A stretch of 64,000 bases of DNA from NCBI GenBank assembly GCA_027405735.1, contig JAPEHQ010000005.1, forward strand, positions 1,798,001 to 1,862,000, read 5' to 3'. Under the pieces are notes generated by a model that ran no database searches, was not told the origin of the DNA, and worked only from the letters and a program-made list of their open reading frames with translations. The stretch is from Mucor racemosus. Lineage: Eukaryota; Mucoromycota; Mucoromycetes; Mucorales; Mucoraceae. The translations under genes were made by a program, and so were the position numbers. Positions 10,855-22,338 of the stretch are shown here, one piece after another. Position 1 is the stretch's first letter. Each line of letters opens with the position of its first letter.

Positions 10855-12613
10855 CCGCCTTATCCTAAATATTAATCTAAAATCAGAAACATCCTATTAT
10901 CATTGTTATAAGCTAAGAAAAGCTTGATTTTTAATAATACAGCAATTAAATAAAAAACAAGATGGTGCTAACAGCATATGGGGAGTATTTAACATCTACG
11001 GTAAGCTGTAATAAGTAAGTTTGATGAATTATGCTTTTAAACCCTTTTAAAAATCCTGAGGCAAACACAACATTTTGATCCTGTAATCTCTATCCATCAA
11101 AGTATTGCGATTTCCACTACACAATGAATGCATCTTTTATCAATCTTGACCTCGATGTACATTGGGTATTATTAGTTTTTTTTACCAGTTGTATTTTCTC
11201 TGATTTATTAGTATTTAGTCATATTGTCATATTGAACGATGATTTGTAGCACTGCCAAAAAGATTTAAATGCTTCAAGAGTTCTCTGCATATCAAATAAT
11301 GCAATTTAGTAGCGATAATTACACTTAACTATGCTCTTTGAACCTATTGATGTTAGTTAGAATAATTAGTACTTTCATTCAAAAGTAAGCTTTGCTTTAT
11401 ACATTTACATTCACCCACTCGATAAAAGATATTGCATTTATTACCCATTATATCAATCAATCAACTTCATCTTGATTCGATACATCTGATAATTAAATGC
11501 CTAAATTACACTTGTGCCGCCAGGTATCACCACAAAAAAATCTCGTACAGGTTGACGAAGCATCACAATTTGGATCATTTTTTTGTGTTCATAGATCTGA
11601 GCTCTCTCATACATTCATAGATTTCTGCATAAACTATATCTCTATCTATTCAATTTAACTGAAATACATTGAACACCAAAATCGTACTTGATAAAACGTC
11701 TTACTTTATAGCGAGCCAAGACAACTAATTTGATGCTAATTTAGCATCAGCAGCTGAATAAGATAAATTTCAGATTAGACAACCCTTTTTAATAATTTTG
11801 CATACCATGAGCTAATAGTGGACCGTTATTATAGATACGCTAATCAAAGATGGTGAATTAACTCTAATGGACGACGAACGACTCGATTAGCAGCTTAAAT
11901 AAAATATTAAATTCAAATATAGCAATTGAATGAGCAAGTGATGATAAACCATGTAAATTAATATAATTAAATTGTTTCAAGCGTTATGAACTGAATACGC
12001 CTTTAATTTTGACCTATAAAAATTGATTTATTAGTAAAATCAATTAACAAGCAAGCTAATAAATAATAATTATGGTGTACCTTTGATAGTTGGTAGTGGC
12101 GTACAAGACAACATCTTATTTTCCTCTTCTTAGTAGCTGCTGTTGGCCACTAAATAGAAACAAATACTTTTTAGAAACTAAATAAACTAACATGAGTTTA
12201 TTTATTCTTTCAAATCAAGTCAATATTATACATACTTTTATAATTGCCAGTTTTTCTCCAGGTAGATATCGACTTTATACCAGAAAAACATTGATTATAA
12301 CGTAGATAATGGAACAAAATTATTTAGTCCTGGATGCTTTTTTTGTTTGAAAAAGATACTATAACGCACCCTAACATTAACAGTTAATAATTTATTACCA
12401 AATAAACAATAGGAAACACATGTACTTATACCTGCTACTTGATTTCAGTTTATTAAAAATATTGGTCTTTTTGTTGTAGTTTTAAACATAAATAAAAAAA
12501 GAGCTGAGGAAAGAGGAGTACGGGAAGAAAAAAGATTTTGTGTGTTACAAACAGAATTTTACAAAGGCATAAGTACTTTTAGTGTTGCCAAACTGGTTGT
12601 TATCGTTGTTCAC

Positions 12614-13024
12614 ATTTGGTATCAGGGTTATATTATATAAGGGGCAAGAGACACAGACAAAGACTTATTTGTTATGTTAAGGTTTATTTCAGAATATATA
12701 ATAAGGGAAATGATGAGGAGAACTGACGAAGAAATAAAAGGAATTATGAAAAGAAGATGGTTATTTATACTAAATTATTCAAGAGCCTAGTTCCCTTCAT
12801 GAACTAGACTTCAGGGACACAGTGTTACTGATGAATTACTCTATAACTTGAATGCGAGCAAGTTGATATTATAATGTGGTCATTGGTTGTGCCGCAGTGC
12901 GGGTAGTAATATAATGTCTTGCATAAGCTGGAGATTGATATCCAATTCGGACAAGGTAATAATGTGTGATGTGATTAGGATAGTAGTATGATAATAAATT
13001 AAGGTTGGCAGGTTGTTCATGACA
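12614..13024 (-). mobile_element. Solo LTR-like element, family 2 (right copy)
   Basis: Reverse-strand counterpart of 3053-3462. Read on the minus strand it starts TGTCATGAACAACC. The inner 240 bp match the left copy exactly by eye; the outer 170 bp are a different variant. Its outer end is the end of the inverted duplication. Confidence 0.65.
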
Positions 13025-13077
13025 CATACCTATACTCATGTTAGAGTGGCAGCTTACCTGGATCATTATTTATAAAG

Positions 13078-14585
13078 ATTGCATTTTTAATTGTTTTCAT
13101 TAAAAGGATGCAGTAAAGTATAGGTGTACTTTGGCATTAATTTTCTCGACACGCAGTAGGTTGTGGAAGTTGCCCTTTGATATCATTGTTTCCAAGATGT
13201 ATACCTACTCTTATGTAAAGTTGAAAGTTAATAGGATTGAAATTCACCAAGACGAGGGTTTTTTTGTCGGTTTTTACGGCTGTAGAAAAGTAGGTTTCAG
13301 ATGGGGTTTAAATGGTTCTCAAATGTTTTCGCTTAATATTGAGTCAAATTACGTAAAACCTTCAGAGGAGATGTAAAACTTTACTTTATAAGCCATTAAT
13401 ATCTCTTGAAAAATAGAAATATTAATTCCAGAATATTAGCGCACTGGCCAAATATTGACCAAAATTAACCAAGGTTTACCTAAAATTGATTATAAAAAAT
13501 TGAACACCTAAATTAAAGTATTAATTTCTTAAACAGTATTCACAAGATAGACCCAACTCTAAGCTACTTTGCATTTTTTGTTTCAACAAAAAATATTGAT
13601 TTTTCGTCGAGATAATCAAAATAATAGTTCATATTACACCTTAACCCTATGCTAACTGGGATTCAAAATTAATCCGAAAAATCGACCAGAAAATGATCAA
13701 AAAAACAAACTTGCTAAATGGCGCATGAACTGCAACGTAACTCGACTTAGTGTATTAAATAATTTTTGTACAGTTTTAAATTCTGCATCCAGCTAAATAA
13801 AAACCAGATAAAGGTTTTCTATTAAATTTTGCACAAAATGCGATTGAAATTTTTGATGTTTTTTGAAGATACACATCACTTTTTATTAGCATATTTAAAA
13901 TATAATAATCTGAAACGATACGCAAAAAAATTATCTATCGATAGAGCTATTGAAAAATCTTCTAGCTGCATTTTTGGTAGAGAAAACAAGATTTTTGTCC
14001 AATTTTTTTTCGGTTTCAGAATTTGGGATGAGGGTATACAAGGGGAAAATGGACGCCAGAAATGGAGGTACCTTTTTGTACACATTTTTGAGGATATCTC
14101 CACGAAAAATCAATATTTTGAAAAACCCTAAATTGGATCCGAGAGAGCTTAATGAGCTTAATGACATGAATGCAAAAAAAATGTTGCTCGATTTAACCAA
14201 TATTCTGAAACCTATTATAGAAGTGCCCAAAAAATGAAAAAAAAAATAAAAGTGCTCAGAATTTTTTTATATTAAGATATGTTATAGAGCACTTTAAAAC
14301 AAGTAAGTTTTATTATTAGAAAGTGTTAATATAGCTTAATATTGTCTAGAGATATGAAGCCTTAAAGTTTCCAGTCCATTAGCAGTGAAATACGCGTAAA
14401 AAATCTGAAACCTTAGCACTGAAAAATTAATACCAACTGCAAAAAATAGGATATTTCCGGATACTCATTTTTGGATTAAAGCTGAACATCTCAGGCACGT
14501 TGGCATATAATTTTTTCTTGGTGTTATTTAGTGAAAACAAAAAGTAGAGCAGGGATGAAAAATGAGACCCAGTTTTCAAGGAAAA
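13078..14585 (+). repeat. 1.5-kb repeat family R1, copy a
   Basis: One of four copies (others 28627-30104, 30660-31985, 46921-48422, all reverse). Shared landmarks in order: CCAATATTGACCAAAATTGA-like, AAAAATATTGATTTTTCG, GCAGAATTTAAAACTGTACA, GAGATATCC(A/T)C(G/C)AAAAATCAATATTTT, TGAAACATTAGCACTGAAAA-like, and GTGTTATTTAGTGAAA near the end. It contains an open frame at 13950-14237 (95 codons) that is kept in the other copies. No terminal repeats or transposase were recognised, so the class is unknown. Confidence 0.85.
13950..14237 (+). other. Conserved small open frame inside repeat R1
   Basis: A 95-codon frame whose middle reads EFGMRVYKGKM...TFLRISPRKINILK...REL(N/H)E(L/M). The same frame stays open in copies b (28948-29169), c (30988-31251) and d (47251-47637), despite clear nucleotide divergence and roughly 70% AT. 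Product unknown: basic, no signal peptide or known motif. It could be a real element-encoded peptide or chance conservation in young copies. Confidence 0.3.
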
Positions 14586-15412
14586 AGTGATGTTTTTGTA
14601 TCTTTCATGATATAGAACAGATTTGAGAACAGATAGCATAGTTTGACCAACACATATATATTTTTTAGCGTCCCAAGGTATATTTTAAAACTTACTTGGT
14701 GGGAAGTTAGTTATAGAAAAGATAGCATGTTCCGGTTTTGAAGGCCAATTATTTTGAAAACCAACTTTTGAATTCAACGAGAGTATGTAGACTACTAGAA
14801 ATTCTTATGTAAATGAAATATAAATTGAAACATGCCATCATGTCAATACATTAATAGGAAGCAAACAATCTCAAAGTTTACTCGAGATGCTATGCTACTA
14901 GATATTGTCAAATAATTCAGATCCATGAATTTTGTCTCAGAAACAAATCAATCTAAGCTATACTATAAAATTGATTTATCTCTATCTGAAAATCTATATT
15001 CAATGCTCTACATCCCCATACAATAACATTACGATACGGTAGTATTCCTATGAAGAGACTGGGCACATCAATGTACAATCAGCAATCCTCAATAATATCT
15101 TCATCGCTTATTTTTTTAGATCGAGGCGTCGTTAAAAAAGCATGGATATAGAAAAGTATCTTCTAATTTGACATACATCCAATGTAATTTTGATCTTACT
15201 CTAACAGTAAGTGTATATGAAGATTCTAAAGCGCTGTAATTTATCAATAATTCAAACTTCTCGATCAAAAAGTTGTAATGATCAATGAAAATGTAATCAA
15301 TCTAAATGTAGTGAAGCTTGTCGAGTTCGGCGTGTTTACAATCATAAGAATGAAATGATAGCCATATATTTTGTATGTGTATTTATTGTTTGGTTTGTCA
15401 TATATAATTAAT
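14586..15412. other. Intergenic, nothing recognised
   Basis: AT-rich sequence between repeat R1 and the NDUFB4-like gene. No open frame of note, no repeat shared with the rest of the window that I could detect. Confidence 0.5.
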
Positions 15413-15695
15413 CTATTTCTTTTCAGGAGTCAAATCTTGAGCAGTTTGAGCAGCTGCAAAGTTCCATTTACGCTATAAAAAAAAAATAAGTCAATTGTGT
15501 TTCATAATATTGATATAATATTTGATATTTTACGTCTGTGCCATAAGAAAGAATAGTGAGACCAACGGGGATAGCAATACCCCAGAATAAAGAACGTCTA
15601 GCATTTCTCTTATTCCAAGCGTAGTAAAGATGAGTATTCTCACGAAGGGAAGCCCAACGTTCGATAGCGGGATCAGCTCTAAGACCTTCAGCCAT
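15413..15695 (-). CDS. NADH:ubiquinone oxidoreductase NDUFB4/B15-like subunit
   Basis: Likely an accessory subunit in the membrane arm of mitochondrial complex I. Two exons: 15695-15534 and 15472-15413, joined across a 61-nt intron (GTAAAATATC...TATAG). The product is 73 residues. It begins MAEGLRADPAIERWASLREN, followed by a basic patch (KRNARRS) and one hydrophobic segment (LFWGIAIPVGLTILSYG). It ends RKWNF...DLTPEKK. The 'DPA(I/L)ER' start, the basic patch, the single membrane span and a short KW(N/D)F tail match the small fungal complex I subunit of the NDUFB4 family; the size also fits. The ATG at 15695 is the only reasonable start. Family assignment is from pattern memory, moderately sure. 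If right, respiration uses a proton-pumping complex I. Confidence 0.68.
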
Positions 15696-16077
15696 TTTTA
15701 ATGATATATAATGTAAGTTTTGAAAGTAGGAAAAAGAAAATTATGAGGGGAAGCCAAAAATATCAAAATAAACACTCACATTTGCGAGTGCTTCCAATAG
15801 GGGGGCTAAGAAGCAAGCTTCCCATGATGATGTAACTCGCAGATATTGCGGGGTTGGTAAGATTCAAGCTTAACTGCCTTTGTGTGCACTTCAAGCAACC
15901 CAATTTAATTCATCCACTCAAAATAGAATAAGTATTTGGTAAATATTTACAATTTTAATGATAAAAGAAAAGAAAGAGAAGACAATAATAAACTGTCGAA
16001 ATTAAGATATTATGATATTAGAAAACGCAAATCGAGAAATTGTGTTGTATAAAATAGAGGTTACAAAAATGTGTAAT
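15696..16077. other. Intergenic between two minus-strand genes
   Basis: Upstream region of the NDUFB4-like gene and downstream region of the G-gamma gene. A slightly GC-richer block at 15780-15860 may be promoter or 5' leader. No gene seen. Confidence 0.4.
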
Positions 16078-16251
16078 TCACATTACAATACAGCAACCAG
16101 TGGTTCCTCTACTTCCTCCTGCGGCCGGCGCAAATGGATCATCTTCTTTACTGACAGGTCCCCATATCGAAGGAACAAGTGGGTCTTTTGTAGCATTACA
16201 ATATTCAACCAAACTAATGGACAGGTAAAAATTAGGTCAACATTGGAAGCT

Positions 16252-16317
<66 letters not shown>

Positions 16318-16459
16318 TGGCAGATGCTTCTGAAACCGGGATACGACGCAACTCCAACTGTTCTTTCAATCGTTCATTATATTCTAAAATTCTCTTCAAT
16401 TTGGTTTCTGATATGTTGTAAGACCTTTTATTTGTCAACTGGGTATAAGTATCTGGCAT
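16078..16459 (-). CDS. Heterotrimeric G-protein gamma subunit
   Basis: Partner of G-beta at the plasma membrane in fungal receptor (for example pheromone/nutrient) signalling. Two exons: 16459-16317 and 16213-16078, giving 92 residues. The first exon has an N-terminal amphipathic helix (SETKLKRILEYNERLKEQLE) as in G-gamma coiled coils. The second has SLVEYC, then DPLVPSIWGPV and DDPFAP, and ends TGCCIVM: a CIVM CaaX box for prenylation next to a second Cys for palmitoylation. Length (family about 90-110) and motif order fit well. The 103-nt intron (16214-16316) begins GT and then runs directly into 62 A (on this strand), an extraordinary homopolymer beside a donor site. Neither exon is long enough to stand out as an open frame, so the gene is easily missed. 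Confidence 0.9.
16253..16314 (+). repeat. 62-nt poly(T) tract (poly(A) on the coding strand)
   Basis: An uninterrupted run of 62 T on the plus strand lies inside the G-gamma intron and touches the splice donor (donor reads CCAG|GT followed by the A run). The next longest T run I noticed, at 54038-54066, is about half as long. The true length may vary because of polymerase slippage or assembly. Confidence 0.95.
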
Positions 16460-17649
16460 TTTTATAGTTGGTTGAAGGAAAAAGAAGAAAGAAAAACAAA
16501 AACTGTAAGCGGGAAATTCATTTTTTTCTTGTTAAATTCCCGCAATGTCTTGCTACATGTTTGTTGAAAACTCTAAAAAAAAGCCACCATAGAATACAAA
16601 GTGATTACTGATTGATCATCCCAGTCTCTGTTTGACGCATTCAATTAGGGGGCAGTTTATTCTTATTTATCGCTAAAATAATGCGGTATTACTTTTAGTA
16701 GAATGCAATGCTATACGGCATTTGTAGGTCCATATGCGTCCAATTTTCGATACCATCCAAGTATACATATCTTCTCGCTTGATATATTCCATTTTTTGTT
16801 GAGCATGCAAGGTAGAATCAATGCAACTAACCATTTTTCACAAAAAGCTGTGCCTTCTTGGTAATCTATGTTATTGGGGATTCATTGATTGATTTATGAT
16901 ATTTTTGCCACATTTTTGTGTCGCACCTGTATTTCTAGTTCTAATGGATTTTCCAGGACTAAAACTTGTATTATTTTACAATAAATAACATTAATACTGA
17001 TAATGGTATGATGAACTGTAATGCGCTGCTTTTTATTCATGCTTTTTGTTTGTTAATATGAAATCTTGATTTGAGCCAGAAAACTTCAAGGATTTCTTTT
17101 AGTATGAATCACTACACTGTTGATATTAAGGTTAATTGTATGACACATTCACTTTGTCTAACGTGTTCTGTCATTTTATTTTGTACTGAATACATATTGT
17201 GTTTACACACTTCACGATGAATTTGCATCAAACTGTATGTCCTCTAAAATCACAAATTCAAAATAATTCGCTGACTTCTACATAAATAAATCGAGTTGAA
17301 ATGAATCAACCGGGCATCTGGTTTAGAATGTGTTTGAAAAAGAGAAAATTAACTTGATATATCCAATAGATTAATGCAATATTGAAGAATTTAATCAATC
17401 TTTGTATATTTGAAGTTTTCTGATGACACAAATTATCTCCGATATTTGCACTGATCATCTCGGGCTGGTCTTACCCACGACTGAGAGAGATGTCGCATAC
17501 CATATTTGGAGACTTTTACACTGATGGATAATCTAATCTGCTTTTTTTCTGATTTTTATAAACCTATTTTAGCTCTTACATTTTGATTACTTTAATAAAG
17601 CAACCCCCTTTTTACTTTTTTACTCCCCACTCTCTAATAGAATTCTAAT
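16460..17649. promoter_or_regulatory. Divergent promoter region, G-gamma / LYS4
   Basis: About 1.19 kb separates the two divergently transcribed genes. Pyrimidine-rich stretches precede both starts (TTTTTACTTTTTTACTCCCC at about 17610 before LYS4; CTTTCTTCTTTTTCC on the minus strand before G-gamma), as is common in fungal 5' leaders. No specific operator recognised and no additional gene seen. Confidence 0.4.
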
Positions 17650-19817
17650 ATGCTTTTATCCATTTCTCGAGCTAATTTACGTAGAACAACATCTACTACA
17701 AGCAGATTGATCCCTAGTGTCCTTTATCGTCGGACTTATGCCACAGATACAACAGACACTCAAAATTTGATTGAGAAAATTGTACAAAAATATGCATTGG
17801 ATTTGCCCGAAGGATACAAAGTCAAGAGTGGTGATTATGTTACAATTCGCCCTCATCATGTTCTTACTCATGATAACACTGGTGCTGTCATTCCCAAGTG
17901 AGTTAAAATAAAGAAATTGTAAAAAAGATATATCGCTAAACAATTTTGTATAGGTTTAAATCAATTGGCGCTACCAAGATTCATGATCCCAAACAACCTG
18001 TATATGCCTTGGATCATGATGTACAAAACAAGACAGATAAAAATTTGGTCAAGTATGCTAATATTGAAGCATGGGGTAAGGAACAAGGTGTGGATTTCTA
18101 CCCTGCAGGTCGTGGTATTGGTCATCAAGTTATGATTGAAGAAGGTTACGCATTCCCAAATACCTTAACTGTAGCTTCAGATTCTCACTCCAATATGTAT
18201 GGTGGTATTGGTGCTCTTGGTACTCCAATTGTACGTACAGATGCTGCTGCCATTTGGGCAACGGGTCGTACTTGGTGGCAAATCCCTCCTGTTGTAAAGG
18301 TGGAACTTCAAGGAAAATTACCTGCTGGTGTTACAGGTAAAGATGTTATTATTACCTTGTGTGGTTTATTCAACAAGGATCAAGTTTTGAATACTGCTAT
18401 TGAATTCCATGGTGAGGAAGCTTTGAAGGGATTGCCTGTTGAAGATCGTTTAGCTATTTCCAATATGACAACTGAATGGGGTGCTTTAGCTGGTGTTTTC
18501 CCTGTTGATCAATCTACCATTGATTTCCTTCGCAAGCGTCAAAGACGTATTGATTTATCTCATTTTGAAAATAAGAATTTGCCTAAACTCAAGCAAGGTG
18601 AAGAGTTTGTTCACCCTCGTATCAATAACGAAACTATTCAATCATTAATTGACAATCCTGTTAAGCCATCTCCCAATGCTACTTATGCCAAAACCCTTAC
18701 ATTAGATCTTTCTACTCTTTCTCCTCATGTTTCAGGCCCCAATTCTGTTAAAGTAGCTACTGCATTGGCTGATCTTGAAGCCCAAGACATTAAGATTAAC
18801 AAGGCCTACTTGGTTTCATGTGTCAATTCTCGTGCTAGTGATCTTAAGCAAGCTGCTGAGGTGTTAAGAGGCAAGAAGATTAAGGAAGGCGTCGAATTCT
18901 ATGTCGCTGCTGCTAGTTCAGATGTCCAAAAAGAGGCACAAGAGGCTGGTGATTGGCAAACATTAGTGGATGCTGGTGCTAAGGTTTTACCTGCTGGTTG
19001 TGGTCCTTGTGTTGGTTTGGGCACTGGTCTTTTAAAGGATGGTGAAATTGGTATCTCTGCTACTAACCGTAACTTCAAGGGTCGCATGGGATCTCCTAGT
19101 GCTCTTGCTTATTTGGCATCTCCTGCTATTGTTGCTGCATCTGCTCTTTCAGGTCGTATTTCAGGTCCTGCTTCTTTCAGTGCAACTCAAACACCTTCTT
19201 TCAGTATCAAGACTGATGCTCCTAAATCATCTTCAGAAGAAGAAGCTGTCGCTGCAGAAGTCCTTCCCAACTTTCCCTCTATTATTAAAGGTGAAATCTT
19301 ATTCTGTCCAGCTGATAATTTGAATACTGATGGCATTTATCCTGGAAAATATACCTATAATGATGATATGACCACTGACGATATGAAGAAGGTTGTAATG
19401 GAGAATTACGATCCCAACTTTGTCAACATTGTACAAAACGGTGATGTTCTTGTTGGTGGTTTCAACTTTGGTACTGGTTCTTCTCGTGAACAAGCTGCTA
19501 CAGCTATCAAATCAAGAGATATTCAAATCATGGTTGCTGGATCTTATTCTGACATTTTCAAGCGTAACTCTGTTAACAATGCTTTATTATTGATTGAATC
19601 TCCTGAACTTGTTAATGACCTTAAAACTGAAGTTGGTACTGCAGATTTAACAAAGCGTACTGGCTGGAATGTCGATATTCATGTTGCAGAAGGCAAGGTT
19701 GTTGTTCGTAAGGACAATGGTGAAGAGAAATTGTATAAAGTAGGTGCCCTTGGAAAGAGTGTCCAAGAAATCTGGTTAGCTAATGGTCTTGAAGGCTGGG
19801 TCAAAGAAAGATTGTAA
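17650..19817 (+). CDS. LYS4: Homoaconitase, mitochondrial (lysine biosynthesis)
   Basis: Converts homocitrate/cis-homoaconitate to homoisocitrate in the fungal alpha-aminoadipate route to lysine, in the mitochondrial matrix. Exons 17650-17897 and 17954-19817 join at CCC AA|G TTT across a 56-nt intron, giving 703 residues. The first 30 residues are Arg/Ser/Thr-rich without acids ([14 protein letters not shown]...), a typical presequence. Homoaconitase signatures are present: [37 protein letters not shown] and [12 protein letters not shown]. The three 4Fe-4S cysteines are Cys372 (SCVNSR), Cys432 and Cys435 (GCGPCVG). The swivel domain starts near residue 450, with [13 protein letters not shown] later. 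The 'DVQNK' and 'TTEWGALAG' patterns favour homoaconitase over aconitase. No defects seen. Confidence 0.95.
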
Positions 19818-20178
19818 AATAGACATGTCAAATAAAACAAATGTATACATTATAGAATAAATTATTATAAAAGAACAATGTTTGAAAACGTTTATTGATA
19901 AATATTCTTCCCTTACAATAGCGGTATTGTAGATTCTTTGCTTTTCAAAGGTTTTTTTTTTTAGACTTGGAAATGAACAATTTCTCATGATTTATGACAA
20001 TATAAACTATTCATCAGATTATGCTCTTTTGTATCATATTTTTTGTTTATAGCTTTAATTTCCATGATTCGAATATTTGCCAAGAATAATGTACATATCA
20101 ACTATTTTGATATAGGAAAAAACTACATTTTATAATTTATTTTCAGGGCAGTACTTGCAATGAAGAACACTATGATAT
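19818..20178. other. Convergent 3' intergenic region (LYS4 / ERV46)
   Basis: 361 bp between the stop codons of two converging genes. AATAAA-type signals occur on the plus strand just after LYS4 (CAAATAAAAC at about 19831 and AGAATAAATT at about 19855). No gene seen. Confidence 0.5.
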
Positions 20179-21612
20179 CTATAATGTTTTTCCCATCTCT
20201 ACTTTCTTTTTATATGCTTTTTCTGCTCTGTAAACCACACGATCGATCAATCCAGCAACAGTGAAAACACCTCCAATAATAGCTAATACACCAGTAAGTA
20301 AACTGCTAAATGATTTACGAGTTTCCTTGTAACTAATTTGCATAGGTGAAATTTCCAACATGAAAAAGACACCAGGCAATCCTCCTTTAGCTCCCTCTAC
20401 ATCATTTTGCGTAACTGAATATTGATTAGTTAATGTAGGAATTCCATTAATAGGAAGAAGCTTTGTTGAAACAATTTTAGTAAAATATTGGAATACAGCT
20501 CGTCCTAAATCCATGATATTAGTTTAGCAGAATAACTGATATCACTTTCCTGATTTTACCTGCGTTTGCTGATTTTGAGACACCAGCCAAGGCATCTGTT
20601 ACAGCTAAAATAGCCTCGGTTTCATCCTTTGAATCAGGACCAAATTTCAATTTATGGATTTGATGTGATAGATCAAACTTGTGGCCATCAGGAGCACCAT
20701 CTGTAAACTCTTTAAGATCATGTACATGCATTGTATTGGTTTGGAAAGCATCTCCAGGAGCAATGTGAAAGTTTCCTCTAACCTTGTTTACCATTAAATG
20801 GCCATGAATATTACATCCCTCGTTAGATTGCTTCTCAAAGCGTTCTAACCAACCTTCACGTATACATTGATCAATTTCTTTTACATTTACCATTCCCCAA
20901 CCCATCTTGACATATGCTTCACGCACTTCTTGACATGTATTACAACAACCATCTTCACGTAAAGCTTTTGCACCATAACAACTACCACATTCTTTTGGTG
21001 GCTTCAATGCTTTTGATGCACCAGATGTACTATCTCCTAATTCTTTTTGTTTTTTTTTGGAAATGATTTCAGTATAAAATTTTGCTGTTTCTTTTACCAA
21101 CTTGTTACTTACTAACTGACTCTCCCAAATCAACTGGGATACCAGACAAATCAAGTCTGACCTTGGTTACATCTTGAGAATAGCCTGATGAATGTTCACC
21201 AACATCATCCATAATATCCACATTGAGCACTATAGTAATAATAATAAATTAATCTCGCTATATCTAATTTCATCGACTATATTCTAGATAGTTTACTATG
21301 GCAAGGCATGTTGGGAAATGTAATATTGAAATTGATTGGCATCTTTTCTTTTCTGCTTTTATCTACTACTAGACTTGGTTTCCAATGAGGAGTGGTATAT
21401 GCGATTAATTCGGAACATACAAGTGTAATAATAATAAGTGTGCTTATAATGGTTACTGAATACAGTTTATATCTTTAATACATGTACATATCTATAATTT
21501 ATAATATATTACCTGAAGCACCAGTAGTAGTCTTTACGCGAAAATCGTCCAAGGTTTTAGCATAGCCATCGAATTGTCTAAGGCCCCCGAATACTGAGCC
21601 TTTCTTTGCCAT
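20179..21612 (-). CDS. ERV46: ERGIC3/Erv46 family ER-Golgi cargo receptor
   Basis: Component of the Erv41-Erv46 complex cycling between ER and Golgi in COPII/COPI vesicles, retrieving escaped ER proteins. Five exons: 21612-21513, 21455-21297, 21229-21113, 21036-20560, 20504-20179; 392 residues (family 380-415). Visible: N-terminal FDGYAKTLDDFRVKT; first membrane segment (VTIISTLIIITLVCSELIAY); the lumenal Cys-rich signature ECGSCYGA...GCCNTC followed by EVREAY; GNFHIAPG; HVHDL; YFTKIV; LPGVFFMLEISP; second membrane segment (LTGVLAIIGGVFTVAGLID); short basic cytosolic tail. The 76-nt intron 21112-21037 starts GTAAGTAAC and stays open in one frame on its 3' side, so frame-based callers may wrongly extend the exon. 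A CACGTG palindrome lies about 95 bp upstream (about 21707). Confidence 0.93.
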
Positions 21613-22338
21613 TTTCAAGAAAGTTTTATATCAAGAAAGATACAGTAATTATTCAATTATCAATTGAAGCCGAGGTTGGTGTATATTTCATGTATTTGAA
21701 GTACAAATCACGTGAGGAGGTAATTTGTGGCAGAAATCCTATGGGCTATTAATCTAATTTGTGCAAAATCCAATGTGTTTGGCTTTGAAACACACACAGT
21801 ATTCAATTTTACATAAATCCCATTTATTCTCTGTTAATCCAGATATAATTTTTTTATGGGAATATATCATTTTTGATGCTCTGTAGAACAAATTTATGGT
21901 AAATTCATCCAAAAATATGTTGCCAGCACTATTGCAAATAACACCATCTTATTGGCTTAAAATTAATGGCAAAAAAAAGCTTGAAATTCTGGGCAAAAAC
22001 AAAACCATCTTCAATTCAATGTTGAAATTTGACAAATTTTTCTATAAACAAATAGAAATATAAATAAACAAAATAATTGAAATACTCCAAAGAACATATT
22101 TGAATCATGAATCTAAAAATTCGTTGATTTTAAAAGGTTACAAAAACTTTTTAAAGAGTAACAGTAATTCGAATTCTAAATTTTTTTCATGTAGTTGTGG
22201 TGTCAAATCTTGACAATTATTTATTTAAATAAAAAACAACAATATATATATATACAACGCTTAACTGTTGAGCACTCAAAAAGTAGACTAAATTACATTT
22301 AGTATCTAGATAATGATCAATTTTCTATATTCATTGAT
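21613..22338. other. Intergenic, ERV46 promoter side
   Basis: 726 bp between the ERV46 start and the SET-MYND stop, both genes on the minus strand. Contains CACGTG at about 21707 (possible bHLH site, not tested). Otherwise AT-rich without recognisable genes or repeats. Confidence 0.4.

Larger units (their letters stand above)
9195..13023 (-). repeat. Right arm of the inverted duplication
   Basis: Reverse complement of 3053-6881 (coordinate sum 16076). Reading inward to outward it holds the 220-bp tail, solo LTR family 1 (9418-9949), the 2.65-kb unit with the dynein-like fragment, and LTR family 2. The outermost 170 bp, within that LTR, carry about ten substitutions and small indels relative to the left arm, whereas the rest is almost identical. 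Beyond 13024 the flanks of the two arms are unrelated. Confidence 0.93.

Noticed and set aside
16012..16467. Open frame with a long Phe run
   Set aside because: It is the antisense of the G-gamma gene; the Phe run is the 62-nt poly(T) inside that gene's intron.
21037..21112. Apparent longer ERV46 exon starting near 21154
   Set aside because: The extended frame skips the conserved RLDLSGIPVD segment. Splicing at GTAAGTAAC (21112) to TTAG (21037) keeps that segment and the CGSCYGA motif in one frame.
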